In this document: positions 12,601-24,639 of the stretch, piece after piece
Layout of the letters: every line of letters starts with the position of its first letter
Numbering within the stretch: the first letter of the stretch is position 1
From: Macrocystis pyrifera
Lineage: Eukaryota; Sar; Phaeophyceae; Laminariales; Laminariaceae
Direction of reading: 5' to 3'
NCBI GenBank assembly: GCA_031763025.1
Contig: JASSKH010000021.1
Span: forward strand, 186,001 to 250,000
DNA length: 64,000 bases
The notes under the pieces: model-generated
What the model saw: the letters and a program-made list of their open reading frames with translations, nothing else
The model's database searches: none
Told to the model about the DNA's origin: nothing
Program-made: the position numbers and the translations under genes

Positions 12601-13019
12601 GAAACCCTGACCAAGAGGGACAACGGGCAAGGACAGGGGGGCTGGGGGTGGCGGTGCGAGTAACGGGTGCAGCAGCGGCGGCAGTGACAGCGGCAGTGGC
12701 AGCGGCAGTGGCAGCGGCAGCGGGGCGTCGCGTGGGGGGGCCTTCACTCGGTCGGCGGCGGTCGAATAGTAGGACGGGCCTCGCCCCTCAGTGGGGGCGA
12801 GGCTGGTCGTAGGGTGCATGGAAGCAGCAGCGCGAGTTGCACAGCTTGTACGTCCGGGGTCGGCGTCCGTTGGGAGCCCAGGTCTTGGGGCCAGTGGGTG
12901 TCGCGCTATGCTCAGGAGCGCTGGTAGCCAGTTCATCTGCTAGTCGGTTGCGCTGTCATCTCGCCGAGCTTATACGTCAGGTTTCCGGTCTCGAATCGTT
13001 GATTTTTTTTTCGGGGGTT

Positions 13020-13900
13020 AATATGGGTGGCTGCGTATTTCGACACGCCAGCCTCTACTACGGAGAAGATTCAGGCGTTGCTTAAGTTCGTAGCGTGGTG
13101 TGCGTTGGAGGGCAACCAAGCCGGTACCGTTGCCAGTAAACTATCAGCCGTGTTCCACCGAGTAAACTTGCAAGTGGAGTTTCCCACGTCGCCGCTTGTA
13201 AAACGTGCATTGCAAAGGGGGGCGCGGTCGCACATTGCTGCCGGTATCTCACACAAATAATTCGTTGCCCTATTTCGTGGGATACGTTGTTGGGGGGACA
13301 GGGCCGGTCAGTGTCGTGGGGCCCGGGTGTTCGAGTTCTTTGGCTGTCGTTCGCATTGGGTTATTTCTTTATTTTTTCCATGGCGAAGTCTGAAGAAATA
13401 TTCGCTTGTTCGCCCGGAGTTGCACACCCCGTGCATTGCTTGACGAGGGGTAACGTAGCGTTGTTCGCGGGGGAGCGGCGGTTGACCTCGTTGCAGTGGC
13501 ATCAGGCGACCAGCATCCTGGTCCTGTTTCGGGGCCATAAAGGGTCCGGGCTCAGCAAAGATCGGGTATCGTGCGCACACGCGACGACGCCTTCGGGGTG
13601 CGTTCCGGGGCAGGAGCAGGCGGCGGTGCCGTCGCTCTCATGGTGGAGTTGTTGTCGGGATATCCGACGCTGTCAGAAAGCGCCCCCCTGTCGTCGTATC
13701 GGTAAGGTAAGGAGGTCAATATTGGGAGGTACACGCGGGCCCTCGGGGCACTTCGCGAAGTGGTAGCGGAAGCAAGAGACGATGCCAGCGAAGTCGGCCT
13801 CCACCCATTGCGTATTGCGCAACCAATACGATGGCGGCCAGGGGGGAAGTGCCGTAGAGGGCGATCTGAGAGAAGGTAGATGGAAGTCTTCAAAGTTTTC
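13020..13900 (+). pseudogene. Tyrosine recombinase remnant
   Basis: The first part reads like the SAM-like core-binding domain of a tyrosine recombinase, with AGTVASKLSAVFHRVNLQ and a PTSPLVKRAL segment. The second resembles the catalytic domain, with HPVHCLTRGNVALF, a FRGHKG stretch and a GLHPLRI segment matching the family's H-x-x-R box. Enzymes of this family cut and rejoin DNA through a tyrosine nucleophile and would integrate a circular intermediate. This copy is a fossil with a handful of breaks. Family assignment is fairly firm from the order of the two domains; the element class is less so. Confidence 0.65.
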
Positions 13901-14043
13901 CTAGACGTACATCCGCAATAACCCAGATGACGCGGGTATTGTATCTCGTAAACTAGCAGAGACGGGAAAGATAGGGCAGAGGCAGCCAGGCCAGGGCACT
14001 GTTTGGGGCCTAACACCGTAGTATCAACGCGACCTCGATATTG

Positions 14044-14271
14044 GGGTATGTCAATGGTTTACTACCAACTGGGGTTCTCGGTCGTCCGAGACTGCGTTTG
14101 GTAGAGCCCCGGCGAGTCGGCTGGGGGGGGGAACTCCCGGGTAATGGCAGTACGAAAGGCAACGAAAGTCAGCGGCCGGCGTCGCAGCTCTCGTACCACG
14201 CCAGTGGATCCCCCCCCCCGACGTCGCAGAGAATAATAATAACATGACAATTCGAAGGATATACAACAAAG
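14044..14271 (+). repeat. Direct repeat D1, left copy
   Basis: Related to 14651-14866, beginning GGGGTATGTCAATGG and ending GGATATACAACAAA. The copies differ at roughly one base in ten. Each includes a run of G's and a run of C's. They flank ~380 bp that contains dispersed repeat R2. I found no matching short target duplication, so an LTR pair is possible but unproven. Confidence 0.7.
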
Positions 14272-14520
14272 CATACTATCTCTAAGTTGACGTAAGATGC
14301 CTGTTTTGTTCACAACCGACGGAATTAATTATTTATAGTCATGGGCTCTACCGACGGAAACTAAATGGCTTAATTTGTTCAGGGGCAGAGAGAAGAGAAG
14401 AACGACCATACTCGCCCCGTGCCCCTCCTAGCTTCTCGTGATAGATGCACGAGTAGAGCACGGCACTGCTCGCTGCCGATCGACAGGCCTAGAGGATAGG
14501 CCTACTGTTGTGGTTTCTCC
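14272..14520 (-). repeat. Dispersed repeat R2, copy 1
   Basis: The reverse complement matches 29077-29326 over about 250 bp. Landmarks are GTTGTGAACAAAACAGG, a TATA-like CTATAAATAATTAATTCC and GAGCAGTGCCGTGCTCTAC. Differences are scattered. The TATA-like box and ~250-bp size would suit a solo LTR or terminal repeat, but no coding partner or target duplication was found. Confidence 0.65.
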
Positions 14521-14650
14521 CGCCCACCCACCCCTTTCTTATTTCGAAGGTGGGTGGAACGGAGCGGCCACATGGTGCTGGCCACGCCATATTATACTTT
14601 TACTATTGTTTGCGATTAACTGGTTGCGATTCGGGGCTCTCAGGAGAGTG

Positions 14651-14866
14651 GGGTATGTCAATGGTTGCTACCATTGGGGGTCTCGGTCGTCCGAGACTGC
14701 GTTTGTTAGCGCCCCGGCCAGTCGGCTGGGGGGGGGGAACTCCCGGGTACTGGCAGTACGATAAGCAACGAGAGGTGTCGCGGCTCTCGTACCACGCCAG
14801 TGGATCCCCCCCCCGACGTCGCAGAGAATAATAATAACATGACAATTCGAAGGATATACAACAAAT
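14651..14866 (+). repeat. Direct repeat D1, right copy
   Basis: Second copy of the repeat at 14044-14271, same orientation, with a dozen-base shortening. It ends at the same GGATATACAACAAA, after which the flank differs from that of the left copy. Confidence 0.7.
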
Positions 14867-16071
14867 TCTCCTTTTAACGTGGGCAATAGTATTGTATCAC
14901 ACTCCAAGCGCAATCATATTGTGTCACCCACAGCTTGTGTCTAGTTTGCCAATATACAACTCGACGGCATCCTCGAAACACGTTGATAATAATAGGTATT
15001 GTAGACCTTATATGTACAGGTATATAGGCACTAAAGGAATTGTGCTATAAGGACATATTTCGGACCAGTTCAGGGTCGCACTTTCATGCAGGCGCTAGGA
15101 CGCTGTTCGTAGATAGTCATTCGAAGCCTTGTTAGAAAGAACTCTCACATCGGTCTTTGTGAGTATGGTATGTATGTGCTTTGGAGTCCGTGAACATGGT
15201 GGGTGAACCCGGGACTCGTTCAAACTGCGTGCAGCAGTAGAACCTCGAGGGATTGTTCACTTACTGCTTGATCGCGTATGGTAACCCTAACCCGATACTG
15301 CTCCTTGTTTGGAATGCCTAATACTGATTGTATTTGACGGTATCAAGAAAAAATGATGGATGCACTGCGTTTTAGACTATTGTAAACGATATAATCGCCG
15401 CACATTTTCCCGACCCTTCATGCTACATCTCGCCAGTGGGCTGAGTTGAGGTAACGGGGGATTGGATGTCAGTTTTCCACTCATCACAAGGCCGGCGGCG
15501 GCGTCCTTCGTGAGCCCTTTCGTTGTTATAAAGCCAATTGTCGTTTCAAGCCCCATTCGCAATTTGATGTAGGCCTCTGCATAGTTCCACCCGAGCATGT
15601 GGGTTCTTAGCAAGCGTTTGGTCCGACATGTTGACTTATCAACCTAGCGCAGGAGTTCGGGTTACTCCAGGAAGAGAATACTCGTAGAGAGAGTGAGCGT
15701 AGTGTGTAGACGAAGCGGATGATGCGAAAATGTATTCGTGGAAACCGTGTATAAGCCTCGCGGCAGAATGGCAACGCCTACCTACGGTAGGACGCAATCA
15801 GGACGATGGCTATAATTTTGTCGTCTATTTTCTGCGGAGTAATTTGTGTTTAACCTGCGACTATAGTCGTATACGTCTTCAGCCGTTTGTAATTTACAAC
15901 CATTTCTGAAGTATATCGTGTTTGCTGTCGTTGTCCACTGTGATGAAGTGAACGAAGTACGTACTAGAATTTACATACTAAGCTAGCAGGGCCACGCCGA
16001 TACGTACACCATTATTATATACGAGGTACGACGGGACACTCGATCTAACTGGTTTGTTTGCAAGGAATTGC
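14867..16071. other. No gene recognised
   Basis: AT-richer DNA without recognised elements. The longest frame is 78 codons on the minus strand (15377-15613). It has no known motif and is not convincing. Confidence 0.35.
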
Positions 16072-16395
16072 AGACCGGCGTCCCCGGTCTAGGTGGTCCG
16101 CGTGCCCATCAAGATCAAATTTCGTGGGTTCAAGTCTCATCGAGTGCATGCTGGTAGGGACTTTTTCGTGCATGATAAATTGATGAGCGGAAAGCGCGAG
16201 AGCGTGAGTGTGAGTTAGCTACATTCGATGAAAATCGACGAGCAGAGGGAATGCTGAACCCTATGCGCGACCAAAAATAAAGGCACGTACCGGGGGGGAG
16301 AAGGGACGACACCTGTGACCACGGCTTGCCCAGAAGATCGCTGAGGATAAAACCTCGTACGAGTTAAGCTGGAAAGTAAAAGTGATGATATAATA
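16072..16395 (+). mobile_element. tRNA-derived SINE, copy 1
   Basis: One of three clear copies (also 42977-43315 and, inverted, 50527-50887). All start near CGGCGTCC-CGGT, carry a tRNA-like head with a pol III B-box-like GGGTTCAAGTCTCAT here at 16126-16140, and share a ~200-bp body containing GAAAGCGCGAGAGCGTGAG, ATCGACGAGCAG, CACGTACCGGGGGGGAGAAG and CTGTGACCACGGCTTG. They end at AAAGTGATGATA plus an A/T-rich tail. SINEs are non-coding, transcribed by RNA polymerase III and moved by a LINE's enzymes. This copy's A-box part is slightly shortened. Confidence 0.8.
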
Positions 16396-16431
16396 CTAAA
16401 CGAAATCGATGTTTGGAACACGTGCAATGAA

Positions 16432-17554
16432 CCAATTATCGTTCGTTGTGTACCGCGACGTTTATTATATGTATCGTTTGTGAGGGACGGGCCAAAGGCC
16501 GACGCGTTGGCGCCGGTCACGAGGCCTGCGCCGGCAACATAGTTCCTCGCCATCGACCGCCTTTTAGTGCTCCGGCACAGCGTCTTAGGAACATACAGCA
16601 ATACATTGTGTCCCGCAACGTGTATGGTATGTATCGTTAGTTAGAGGCCGGCCGTAGGGCGACGCGTTGGCGCCGGCCACGAGACCTATACCGGCATATC
16701 TTCCCTCAACATCGACCGCCTTTTAGTGCACCGGCACAGCGTTGTTCGTACGTACAGCAGTATATTGTGTCTCACGACGTGTATGACATAGATCGCTACC
16801 AGGTATATATATATCGCGACGCGTATGATATATATCGTTGGTGAGGGGCAGGGCCGAGGGTCGACGCATCGGCGCCGGCCCCGAGCCGTGCACCGGCACA
16901 TAGTCCATCACCATCGACCGCCTTCTAGTGCGTCGGCACAGCGGTGTGTTACATACATCGTTCGTTGTGTACCCCGACGTTTATTATATGTATCGTCAGT
17001 GAGGGACGGGCCTAGGGCCGACGCGTTGGCGCCGGTCGCGAGGCCTGCGCTGGCATATCGGCCTTCATCATCGACCGCCTTTTTGTGCACCGGCACAGCG
17101 TCGTAGAAACATACAGCGATACATTGTGTCTAGCAACGTGTATCGTTGTGCCGGCCGCGAGACCTGCACCGGCATATCTTCCCTCACCATCGACCGCCTT
17201 TTAGTGCATCCGCCCAGCGGTGTTGGTACGTACAGTTGTACATTGTGTCTCACGACGTGTATGATATATATCGCTATTCGTAGTAAGGGACGGGCCGAGG
17301 ACCGACGCATTGGCGCCGGCCACGAGACCTGCACCGGCCCAAAGTCCCTCACCATCGACCGCCTTTAGGTGCACCGCACAGCATTGTTGGTACATACAGC
17401 AGTACGTTGTGTCCCGCGACGTGTACGTATGACCTGTCTCGTTTGTGACGGACAAGGCCAAGGGCCGACGGCACTGGCAAAGTCGCGTTGTTCATATATA
17501 TCAGCAACATAACAACGTCAGCTGTGAGATCGAGGATACCCGGTATACGTCAAG
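16432..17554 (-). repeat. Inverted partial copy of satellite 1 and its flank
   Basis: On the minus strand this reproduces about 2192-3335: the flank module followed by the first, non-higher-order monomers in the same order. The copy ends where SINE copy 1 sits on one side and at the Ty3/gypsy insertion on the other. The remaining flank continues at 28299-28480. Divergence from the plus-strand copy is moderate, and this copy lacks the ~1-kb blocks, so it predates or escaped their spread. Confidence 0.85.
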
Positions 17555-18075
17555 TGTTGCAGCGCCGACAGTGCTTCGAGGAGGATAATACGGCGCGAGA
17601 CAGCTGTTCTGATCAGTGTCACGCGTCGGGTCTGTTCGATAGGCAGAGGGCAAGTTTTGGTTAGCATCCTCTGGGCGGATCTTATAGGGGCAGAGAGGAT
17701 CCCCGGTGTGAGAACGCCTTCGATCTCGGGTACAAAGCCAGTAACGAGGTTCCGGGACCACCCGGTGTTTACAAAACACCACCAAGTGAAGAAAGAAAGT
17801 CAAAGCCAAGTGATCTGTGATACCTGTCCTATCGACCCCCAGCCCCTTGGACCCTGCCTTGCCCGTCGTGCCCGTCATCGTGTCTGGGGTGCTTCGTTGA
17901 GTGTTCATGCTGGCTGCTTGCATCTACCGCATTGCATCGATCTACGTTCTGCGTGACCCGATCATTACTGCTTGAAGGCACTTCCTCGAGCCCTCAAACA
18001 ACAGGTGAGCCGGCGTCAGAGATCAAACGAACGCAGGTCCTTTTTAGGGTCTGAGAGCTGTACCCTGCTGTAACA
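17555..18075 (+). repeat. 5' LTR of LTR-A
   Basis: Begins TGTTGCAGC and ends CTGTAACA. It matches 27789-28298 almost throughout. Normally such an LTR carries the promoter, but no clear TATA box was picked out. Confidence 0.93.
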
Positions 18076-18945
18076 TGATGAACCCAGGCTGATCGAAATG
18101 CATTGCAGGAGATCGGAGTGTCTGCAAAACGGTTGCAGGAGATCCGAAGAGTTTGCAAAATCGGTGAATGCTATCATGCATGCTCATGCGTCATCTCACA
18201 TTGATCTCGTATAATAGTCACCCACATTCGTATGCAAGTGAAAACCCGCATGTTTTTGTTTTGCCCGCCTGGCATTATGGCCATACTTGCAATGCTGTTA
18301 TGTGTGCACGCTGCCAATGGCACTCCGCCTGTTCGTTCTGTGTTGCTTTGAAGATATGTGCTCGGTCAATGCATGCAGACATACTCGTTGCTCGTGCTCT
18401 GTCTGCCTGTTGCCCGTGCTCGTTTGTCTGTTCATTGTTCATGATCACACACATGTACGTTCGTTAATGAATGACAGCATGCTATTGACCACAAATCATC
18501 TTCAACAACAAATGCACACGACAGGTGTCGATATAGACCAAAGGTGCCGTACGTACTAATCCACGCATAGTCTCGTATGCTGTTCGCCCGGGTTAAATGA
18601 CACCGGCAACTAATCATGTAGAACCTATTGCTGTAGTGATGCCGTCCAAGAGCGAGGTAATTTATAACACATGCTGTGACGAACACGTGACTCGCTTTCA
18701 GGCCAAGCATGGACCAAGAATTTGAAAACACTATCCCTAACATTTTTTCAGGACAAGTCTGTACACCTGACACGCAGACAATCTAAGCATGAACGATGCT
18801 GACCGTATGTGATATATGTTCAAAATACAGCCAGATACATGTGTCCTTCCCCTTTTTCTGTGCTGTCATACAATGCCCCGACCGTACAAACGGGGTAAAA
18901 TGTACAGCAGACCGCAGAAAGGAAAGGGTAGGAATTTGGAGAAAC
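18076..18945 (+). other. LTR-A untranslated leader
   Basis: About 870 bp between the 5' LTR and the first gag ATG. Short frames only. I could not identify a convincing tRNA primer-binding site next to the LTR. Confidence 0.5.
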
Positions 18946-21690
18946 ATGGACGACCGCCACGCCACCAACGAGGACGACCGTTCCGGCGAAGGAGGCAGTA
19001 CGCGGGGTGACGAACCATCTCGTAGCAGCTGCGACCGGGGCAGCGACAACGACCAGGACCACGGTGGTAACCGCGGCAACAGCGGTCCCCCTCTCGAACG
19101 CGTCCACAGCCCCTACGGTGACCAAGGCCAAGGCGTAGGAGGGGGGGGCATGGGCGAACCCTACCCATCTAGCAACTACGACCGTGGTCGCGACCGAGAG
19201 CGGGAGGACAGCGGTCCTCGTAGCCGTGGCCGCCGCTCTAGCACCAGCCGCGACCACACGCAACGCCGCAGCCATGGCCGCAGCCGTAACAAGAGCGGGC
19301 AGGAGCGGCGCCGACGCAACCGTAGCCGCGACAGCAGCGAGCGCCGCAGCCGCCGGGGACAAGGCAGCGACAGGAAGAAACGCAGCCGCCACCGGGGCCA
19401 CAGCCGCGATAGCCAAGAACGCCGCCATCACCACGGCCGCAACCCCGACAGCAAGGAACGCAGCCGCCATCGCAGCCGCGGCCGCGACCACAAGTAACGC
19501 CGTCGCCGCCGTACTCAGGACAGCAGCCACGGCAGTGGACCCCGGGAGAGCCGCCGCCGCAGCAAGGAGGGGAGATCGGTACGGAGCCAGCAACAGTCAG
19601 CGTCGCCAGAAGGTCAAAAGGAACGGCCGTCGTCGCTCTCCCAACAGAGGCAGCAGCCGCCACAGCACACAGCAGCACCAGCACCAGCACCAGCACCAGC
19701 ACCAGCACCAGCACCAGCACCAGCAGCAACGGGTGTCGGCGCAGCCCCTGCGCCCAGCACCGGCAACAAGCCTGGCACCGCATCCGATTGGCTATGCAGC
19801 GCATCCATGGAGTCTGGGTAACATGGGGGGAGGGTATTCTCGCGCACATTACTCGCCCGCGCAGGCGCCCCAGGCGCAAATGTTACACCAGCCACAGCCC
19901 GCACCAACGGCATACGTCGGGCAGCATGGAGCACCATACCAGCACTACCCCCGTCCTACCCCCTGGATCTGGCAGCCGAGCCAAAACGCGCGGACGCCCC
20001 AACCGAGAGGGGTGGTACCGCCACAGACCGCAACCCACCTGGGGGCAGTGGAACCCAGCAGTTCGGAAGAGGCCCAAAGGGTCGTGAGCAAGATCCTAGG
20101 CAACATGGGACCGATAAAAGGCCAAGATGGTTTCGTGGGACTGGAGTAGCACCTCAGGGCGATCTCTCATGGAGGAACGATCCAGTGCTGTTCGTCGACA
20201 AGCTTACCAAGATCATGTCACAGGTCGAGGGTGCGGCGCGAGCCATGCCCCAAGACCAGTTCTCCACCGATGGGATCAATCCTGCCCGGCCCCGAGCAGA
20301 TAGGCTGACGCCGTGGAGAGTCGAGTACTTTGGAAAGCTCATCGCAGACACCCTGGCGACACGCGATCTGATGCGCCCGCACTCTACGGTGGAGGTACCT
20401 CTCGTACAAGGGGGGTTTTGCCACATTCCCTTCGAGGAAGTCACGACGAAGAAGTGGTGCCGGATCCTGGTAACCGAGGTTGCGCATTCAGGGCAGGCGC
20501 AGAAGAGGGCTGAGGCGGCGCTCACGGAGATAAAGCTTATCCAAGGGGAGTCGTGGATGGCCGCAGCCCGGCGGCTGGTGCTGCATGTTCGCGCGGCAAC
20601 AGCAGACGAGGCGAGGCCGCACACGTCGGAAGAAGTCGACTTTTGGAGGTACGTGTTGGGGAGGAAGGTGGCGGAGCTTTGTGAACTAGCGGTAAATCTA
20701 TCCTTTACCAGCGACTCCGATCGCAATGGAATGGAATCCTTCCTTATCCAGGTGGGAACTCACGTTAAGCAATATCTCACTCCGGTACACGTGGACGCCG
20801 GTAAACCTCTGAATCCATACATGGTACACCGCGGAGAAGTCTCTCACGGCATATTCCACGGCCTGATCAGTGCACTGCTCACCCGGTGCAGTCGTTACCC
20901 CCTAGCCGCGGCACCCCTGACGGGACGGAGCCGAGGCAGCGTAGCGAGGCTAACACAGAGTCAGCGGCTGCCCCTGGGACAGAACGAGACGCGGGGGTTT
21001 CCGTCGAGGGAAGAATGGGGGGAAGGAGGTAAACCGCGCACCAGGGAACTACCCAAGGCGTGGAGGAAGAAGGTAGAGGCGCTCCGGGACTGCGCGTGCG
21101 CGGCGCTGGCCGCTGTAGACGGGGAATTATTGTCTGAGGGCGAGGAGGAAGAGGAGAAGGACGTGGAGGAGGAAGCGTTTGACGATTTCCCACACGTCGC
21201 GTCCTTTTCCAACATCCGCGCTTCTACCCCGGGTGCACATGGAACCCCGTTTGTAAGCCGCAACGGTGACTGAAACGACCGCCCGGGCAGTAGGAACCGA
21301 AAAACAACGGACCGCAGGGAGGAATGAGACGAACTACCGAGCCCGGATGGATGCCGAAGACAGGGTGATTATCGACGCCTTGGATCAACGAAGGGTTTGC
21401 TTCTTCCATGCGAGGGGTTCCGACTGCCCCCACAAGAGCGGTGCCGGTGGAGGAAGGTGCCGCTTCTCGCACGACGCGGACGTCGTGCCGTACGGACTGT
21501 ACCCCCGCAAGACCACCCCGACACAAGCCCTGCCGCTAGAGCCGGGTATGCTTACGGTACTGGAAATGCTGAGCGCGTACACGGCCGAGGAGGGCGGGGC
21601 CGCCGGAGGTGCTTCGTGTGTCTCGCGGGCCTCAAGACGCGCCCCAGGAGGTTCTCTCCTGGGGAATAGCAGTCAAAGTGAGTAACAAAC
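18946..21690 (+). pseudogene. LTR-A gag region
   Basis: The N-terminal part (from the ATG at 18946, ~183 codons) starts MDDRHATNEDD and is dominated by Arg, Ser, His and Asp, with many RS, RD and RR pairs like an SR-protein tail. A His-Gln tandem repeat follows near 19674-19725. A folded part at about 20185-21270 is capsid-like, with segments such as MSQVEGAARAMPQDQF and ITSALLTRC-type helices; an acidic stretch follows. The region closes with a CCCH zinc finger at 21391-21470 (Cys, Cys, Cys then RFSH). Gag would form the particle and bind RNA. It is a fossil, broken in some places. The RS-like arm is unusual and could bind RNA or host splicing-type factors; that is inference. Confidence 0.65.
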
Positions 21691-21799
21691 GCGGGGTCGG
21701 GAGGAAGAGGAGGAGAGACGCAGTACCTACGCCACCGCTTCGACAAAGGGCGGGGGGGGGCGCTAACAACGACGAGGTCGTCCCGGCGCAGTAGTACAG

Positions 21800-24400
21800 C
21801 AACTTCGCGTTGAGCGCCTTAAATGTGGACGGCCCAAGCAGCGTGGCGGCCTTGGGAGCGGGGGCTACGCAGGTGTGGGTGCGCGCACTCGTGTGGCGCC
21901 ACACCAGAACCAGTTGCCGCATTCCTGTGGGGGTGCTGGTCGACACGAGGGCAGAGGGTGGAAATTACTCTTCCGCGGCATTCGTACGCTCCGTCGAACG
22001 CAGTGGAAGAGGGGGGCAATCGGGATTGAGCCCGAGGGGACAGGGGTGGTTGAGGGCAGTCAACCCCACGAACAGCGCAGTCCCGCCAATGAAACTTTCC
22101 GGGTCGTGCGAGCTCCCGTTGGTGTTCAGCCCGGAGGACAGGGTGCGCAAGGTACTGGTGCGGGTAGTGGAGGATCTCCTGTACGGCCTTATCATAGGAG
22201 CAGCGTTCCTGAGAAAGAACGGCAGTACCATCAGCTTCGCGGCCGGGGGAGGTTCCAAACCGGCACCAGAGTCACCTTGGGTGCCCTTCATCTCGTCAAC
22301 AGCAGCCTCCTCGTCAAAGGCGGCGGAGCGGAAGGCGGTGAGCTGGCATGCGTCTGTCCAACCGAGCAGAGCAGAAGCGGGGCCAGTAGTGACCGGGAAC
22401 ACGGCAACGTGGGAGCAATTTTGCGTCGTCAAGCCACCCTGTGGAGAGTGAGAGCCGGCGGAAATAACCGAGCCGCCCACACAACTCAGCGAGGGCTCAG
22501 CGGCCTGGGAAGACGATGGCACCCTACAGTGGGAGCTACGTCCAGCCCGACATACCGTGGTACCGGGTTTCGTCAGCGTGCAGGTGGACGCCTATGCCAA
22601 GGGAGTCCAACCCCAAGACAGGCAGCTGGTGGTAGTGGAACCGAAGGCTTTATACGACATGGAGGCGGGGGCAGAGTTGGGGATCGCGCGCGGGGCGCAG
22701 TGGTGGCACCCCGGAACGCCGCTCCAGTGCAAGGTGGTGAACCGTTCGAAAGTACCCTTAGCACTGAAGCAGGGCGGGGTCGTTGCTCGGATTTACGCCG
22801 TCAACACTAGGGACAAAGAAACGTATTCGGATGCTACTAGACCCCGTCGTGCAGGCAGACGGCACATCGGAGATGAAGGAACAGTCAGTACTGGTGGCGC
22901 CGGAGGAACGCGCGGGTGAGGGGGCGGACGCCGACGGGGTGGACTTGTCGTTGGCCAACATCGCTCAGATGAGTGCCCCAGTGAAGGAAGCCCTGATTCG
23001 AGCGTTGGAAAAGTACCGCCATGTGTTCCCGGTGAACCCGAAGATTGTCCCGGCCTACAATCGAGCTAAGTTGCAGCTTTTGCTGACTGACAACAGTTGC
23101 ACGCCCACACAGCAAAACAGCAACGGTATTCGTCGGAGGAAACGGCCATGATCCAGAGCGAGGTGGCGAAGCAACAGAAAGCAGGGACGATTCGCCGGTC
23201 GCAGTCAGCGTGGGCAGCAAACTGCGTCGTTGTGGCAAAAAAAGATGGCACGGCGAGGGTCTGTCAGGATTATCGAGGGCTGAACGCGTTGCTGGAGACA
23301 AATAGCGGAGGGCTGGGGGATATCGCAAGCATCTTCGACAACATGAGGGGCGCCACGTGCTTCACGCCCATTGATCTAGCGTCAGGTTTCACCCCGTTGG
23401 AAATTGCCGAAGAAGATAGCATAAGACCGCGTTTCGTGACGCCCATGGGGAGCTGTGGGAATTCAACCGGTGCGGTTTTGGGCTGAAGACCCTTCCTTCC
23501 GGCTTTGCGGCCTATGTGGGAGAGGCTCTGGGTCCGCTAAAAGGAAAAGGCGTGCAGAACTGGCTTGACGGCATCATCATCCACACCAAACACGTCGAGG
23601 GACATGTGGGCCTGGTGGAGAAGGTGCTGGCGCGGCTCCAGCAATTTGGGTTGTCGGCGAACGTGGCCAAATCGACTTCGTGCGCTTCGCAGCAGGAGTT
23701 CGTCGGCATGGTGGTCAGCAGACTGGGCGTACAATCGTCCAAAACGAAGGTAGAAGCGGTGGCCAGACTCTCTCGCGCTGACACTGTAGAGGAGGTCAGG
23801 TCACGTTTGGGCATGGGCAGCTACCTCAGGAAGTTTGTGCCCGGATACAGCTCGATCGTGGCGCCTTTCTCGGACCTGCTCAGGGACAAGCGGCTCGCGT
23901 CAAAAAAAGCAAGGAGGACCCGGGTGCCGCGGGGGGTGGAGCAGGACAAGGCTCTGAAGGCGCTGATCGAGCTCCTCACATCGCCATTGATTTTGGCGTT
24001 GCCCAATTGGCAAGCCACGTTTCAACTGCGGACGCCAGCGAGCTGGGTGCGGGAGCGGCGCTTACGCAGGACACCAGGGGAGAGGAACGTGTCGTTGGAA
24101 ACGCGAGCCACCGGTGGTCAAGGACGGATGCCAAACGGCCCGCAACCGAACTAGAGGTGATGGCAGTGTTGTGGGATATCCAGCATTTCAGACCGTACTT
24201 GTGGGGAAGGAGATGCGTTCTGTTCACTGACTGCTCCGCGCTCACGTGGCTGTTCAAGAGCCAGGCCCTTTCGTCGAAACTCCACCGGTGGGCGCTCAGT
24301 TGATGGAGCACGACATCGACCTCCAGTGGCGACCGGGGGCAAACCACCAGCTGCCGGACGCCCTCTCAAGGCTGCCGCCGAACGACGCGCCGCGCACGGA
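21800..24400 (+). pseudogene. LTR-A protease, reverse transcriptase and RNase H
   Basis: A retropepsin-like segment lies near 21860-22250. Reverse transcriptase follows at about 22960-23870, with WAANCVVVAKKDGTARVCQD, a YRGLNALLE segment and the Ty3/gypsy-type primer region VEEVRSRLGMGSYLRKFVP. RNase H follows at about 23870-24370, with TELEVMAVLWDIQHFRPYL, VLFTDCSALTWLF and RPGANHQLPDALSR, typical of gypsy RNase H. These enzymes would copy the element's RNA into DNA. The fragment order and motifs are seen; the family assignment is established knowledge. The coding part is a fossil with several breaks. Confidence 0.88.
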
Positions 24401-24639
24401 CATCGATGACTCATTCCCAGACGATCCCTCCACGAAGACCAAGTACCGGGGCCCCAAGGGACCGGTGCTCGACGGCGTACTGCTCAGCGAACTGGGGGCA
24501 GACGAGGTGGACAAGCCAAAGGGGAAAAACGCGGCGGTTGGGGCATGCGTAATTTTTACCCCAGGCAGAGCCGTCGACGCAGACACTGAGAGAGCCGCCA
24601 CAACGTCCGCAGCCGAAGAGCATCCAGTCTGCTGCGGGG

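Larger units (their letters stand above)
10500..14030 (+). mobile_element. Broken YR retroelement (DIRS-like)
   Basis: A fossil element on the plus strand. Parts in order: a gag-like region with a predicted coiled-coil start and a CCCH zinc finger, then the two domains of a tyrosine recombinase. No reverse transcriptase was recognised between them, so the element is either internally reduced or a different YR class such as a Crypton with an extra protein. It looks broken in several places. The 201-bp tandem repeat upstream may be part of it; the downstream end is not sharply defined. The DIRS-like label rests on the gag-plus-YR combination and is moderate at best. Confidence 0.5.

Noticed and set aside
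14044-14866. Small LTR (TRIM) element from the D1 pair
   Set aside because: Ends could be read as TG...CA, but the outer flanks show no matching target duplication and the copies differ by about 10%.
16126-16140. True tRNA gene
   Set aside because: The B-box-like word lies in a SINE head; no complete cloverleaf or matching acceptor stem is present.
18820-19593. 257-codon Ala/Val-rich minus-strand frame
   Set aside because: It is the shadow of the Arg/Ser-rich gag arm on the plus strand.
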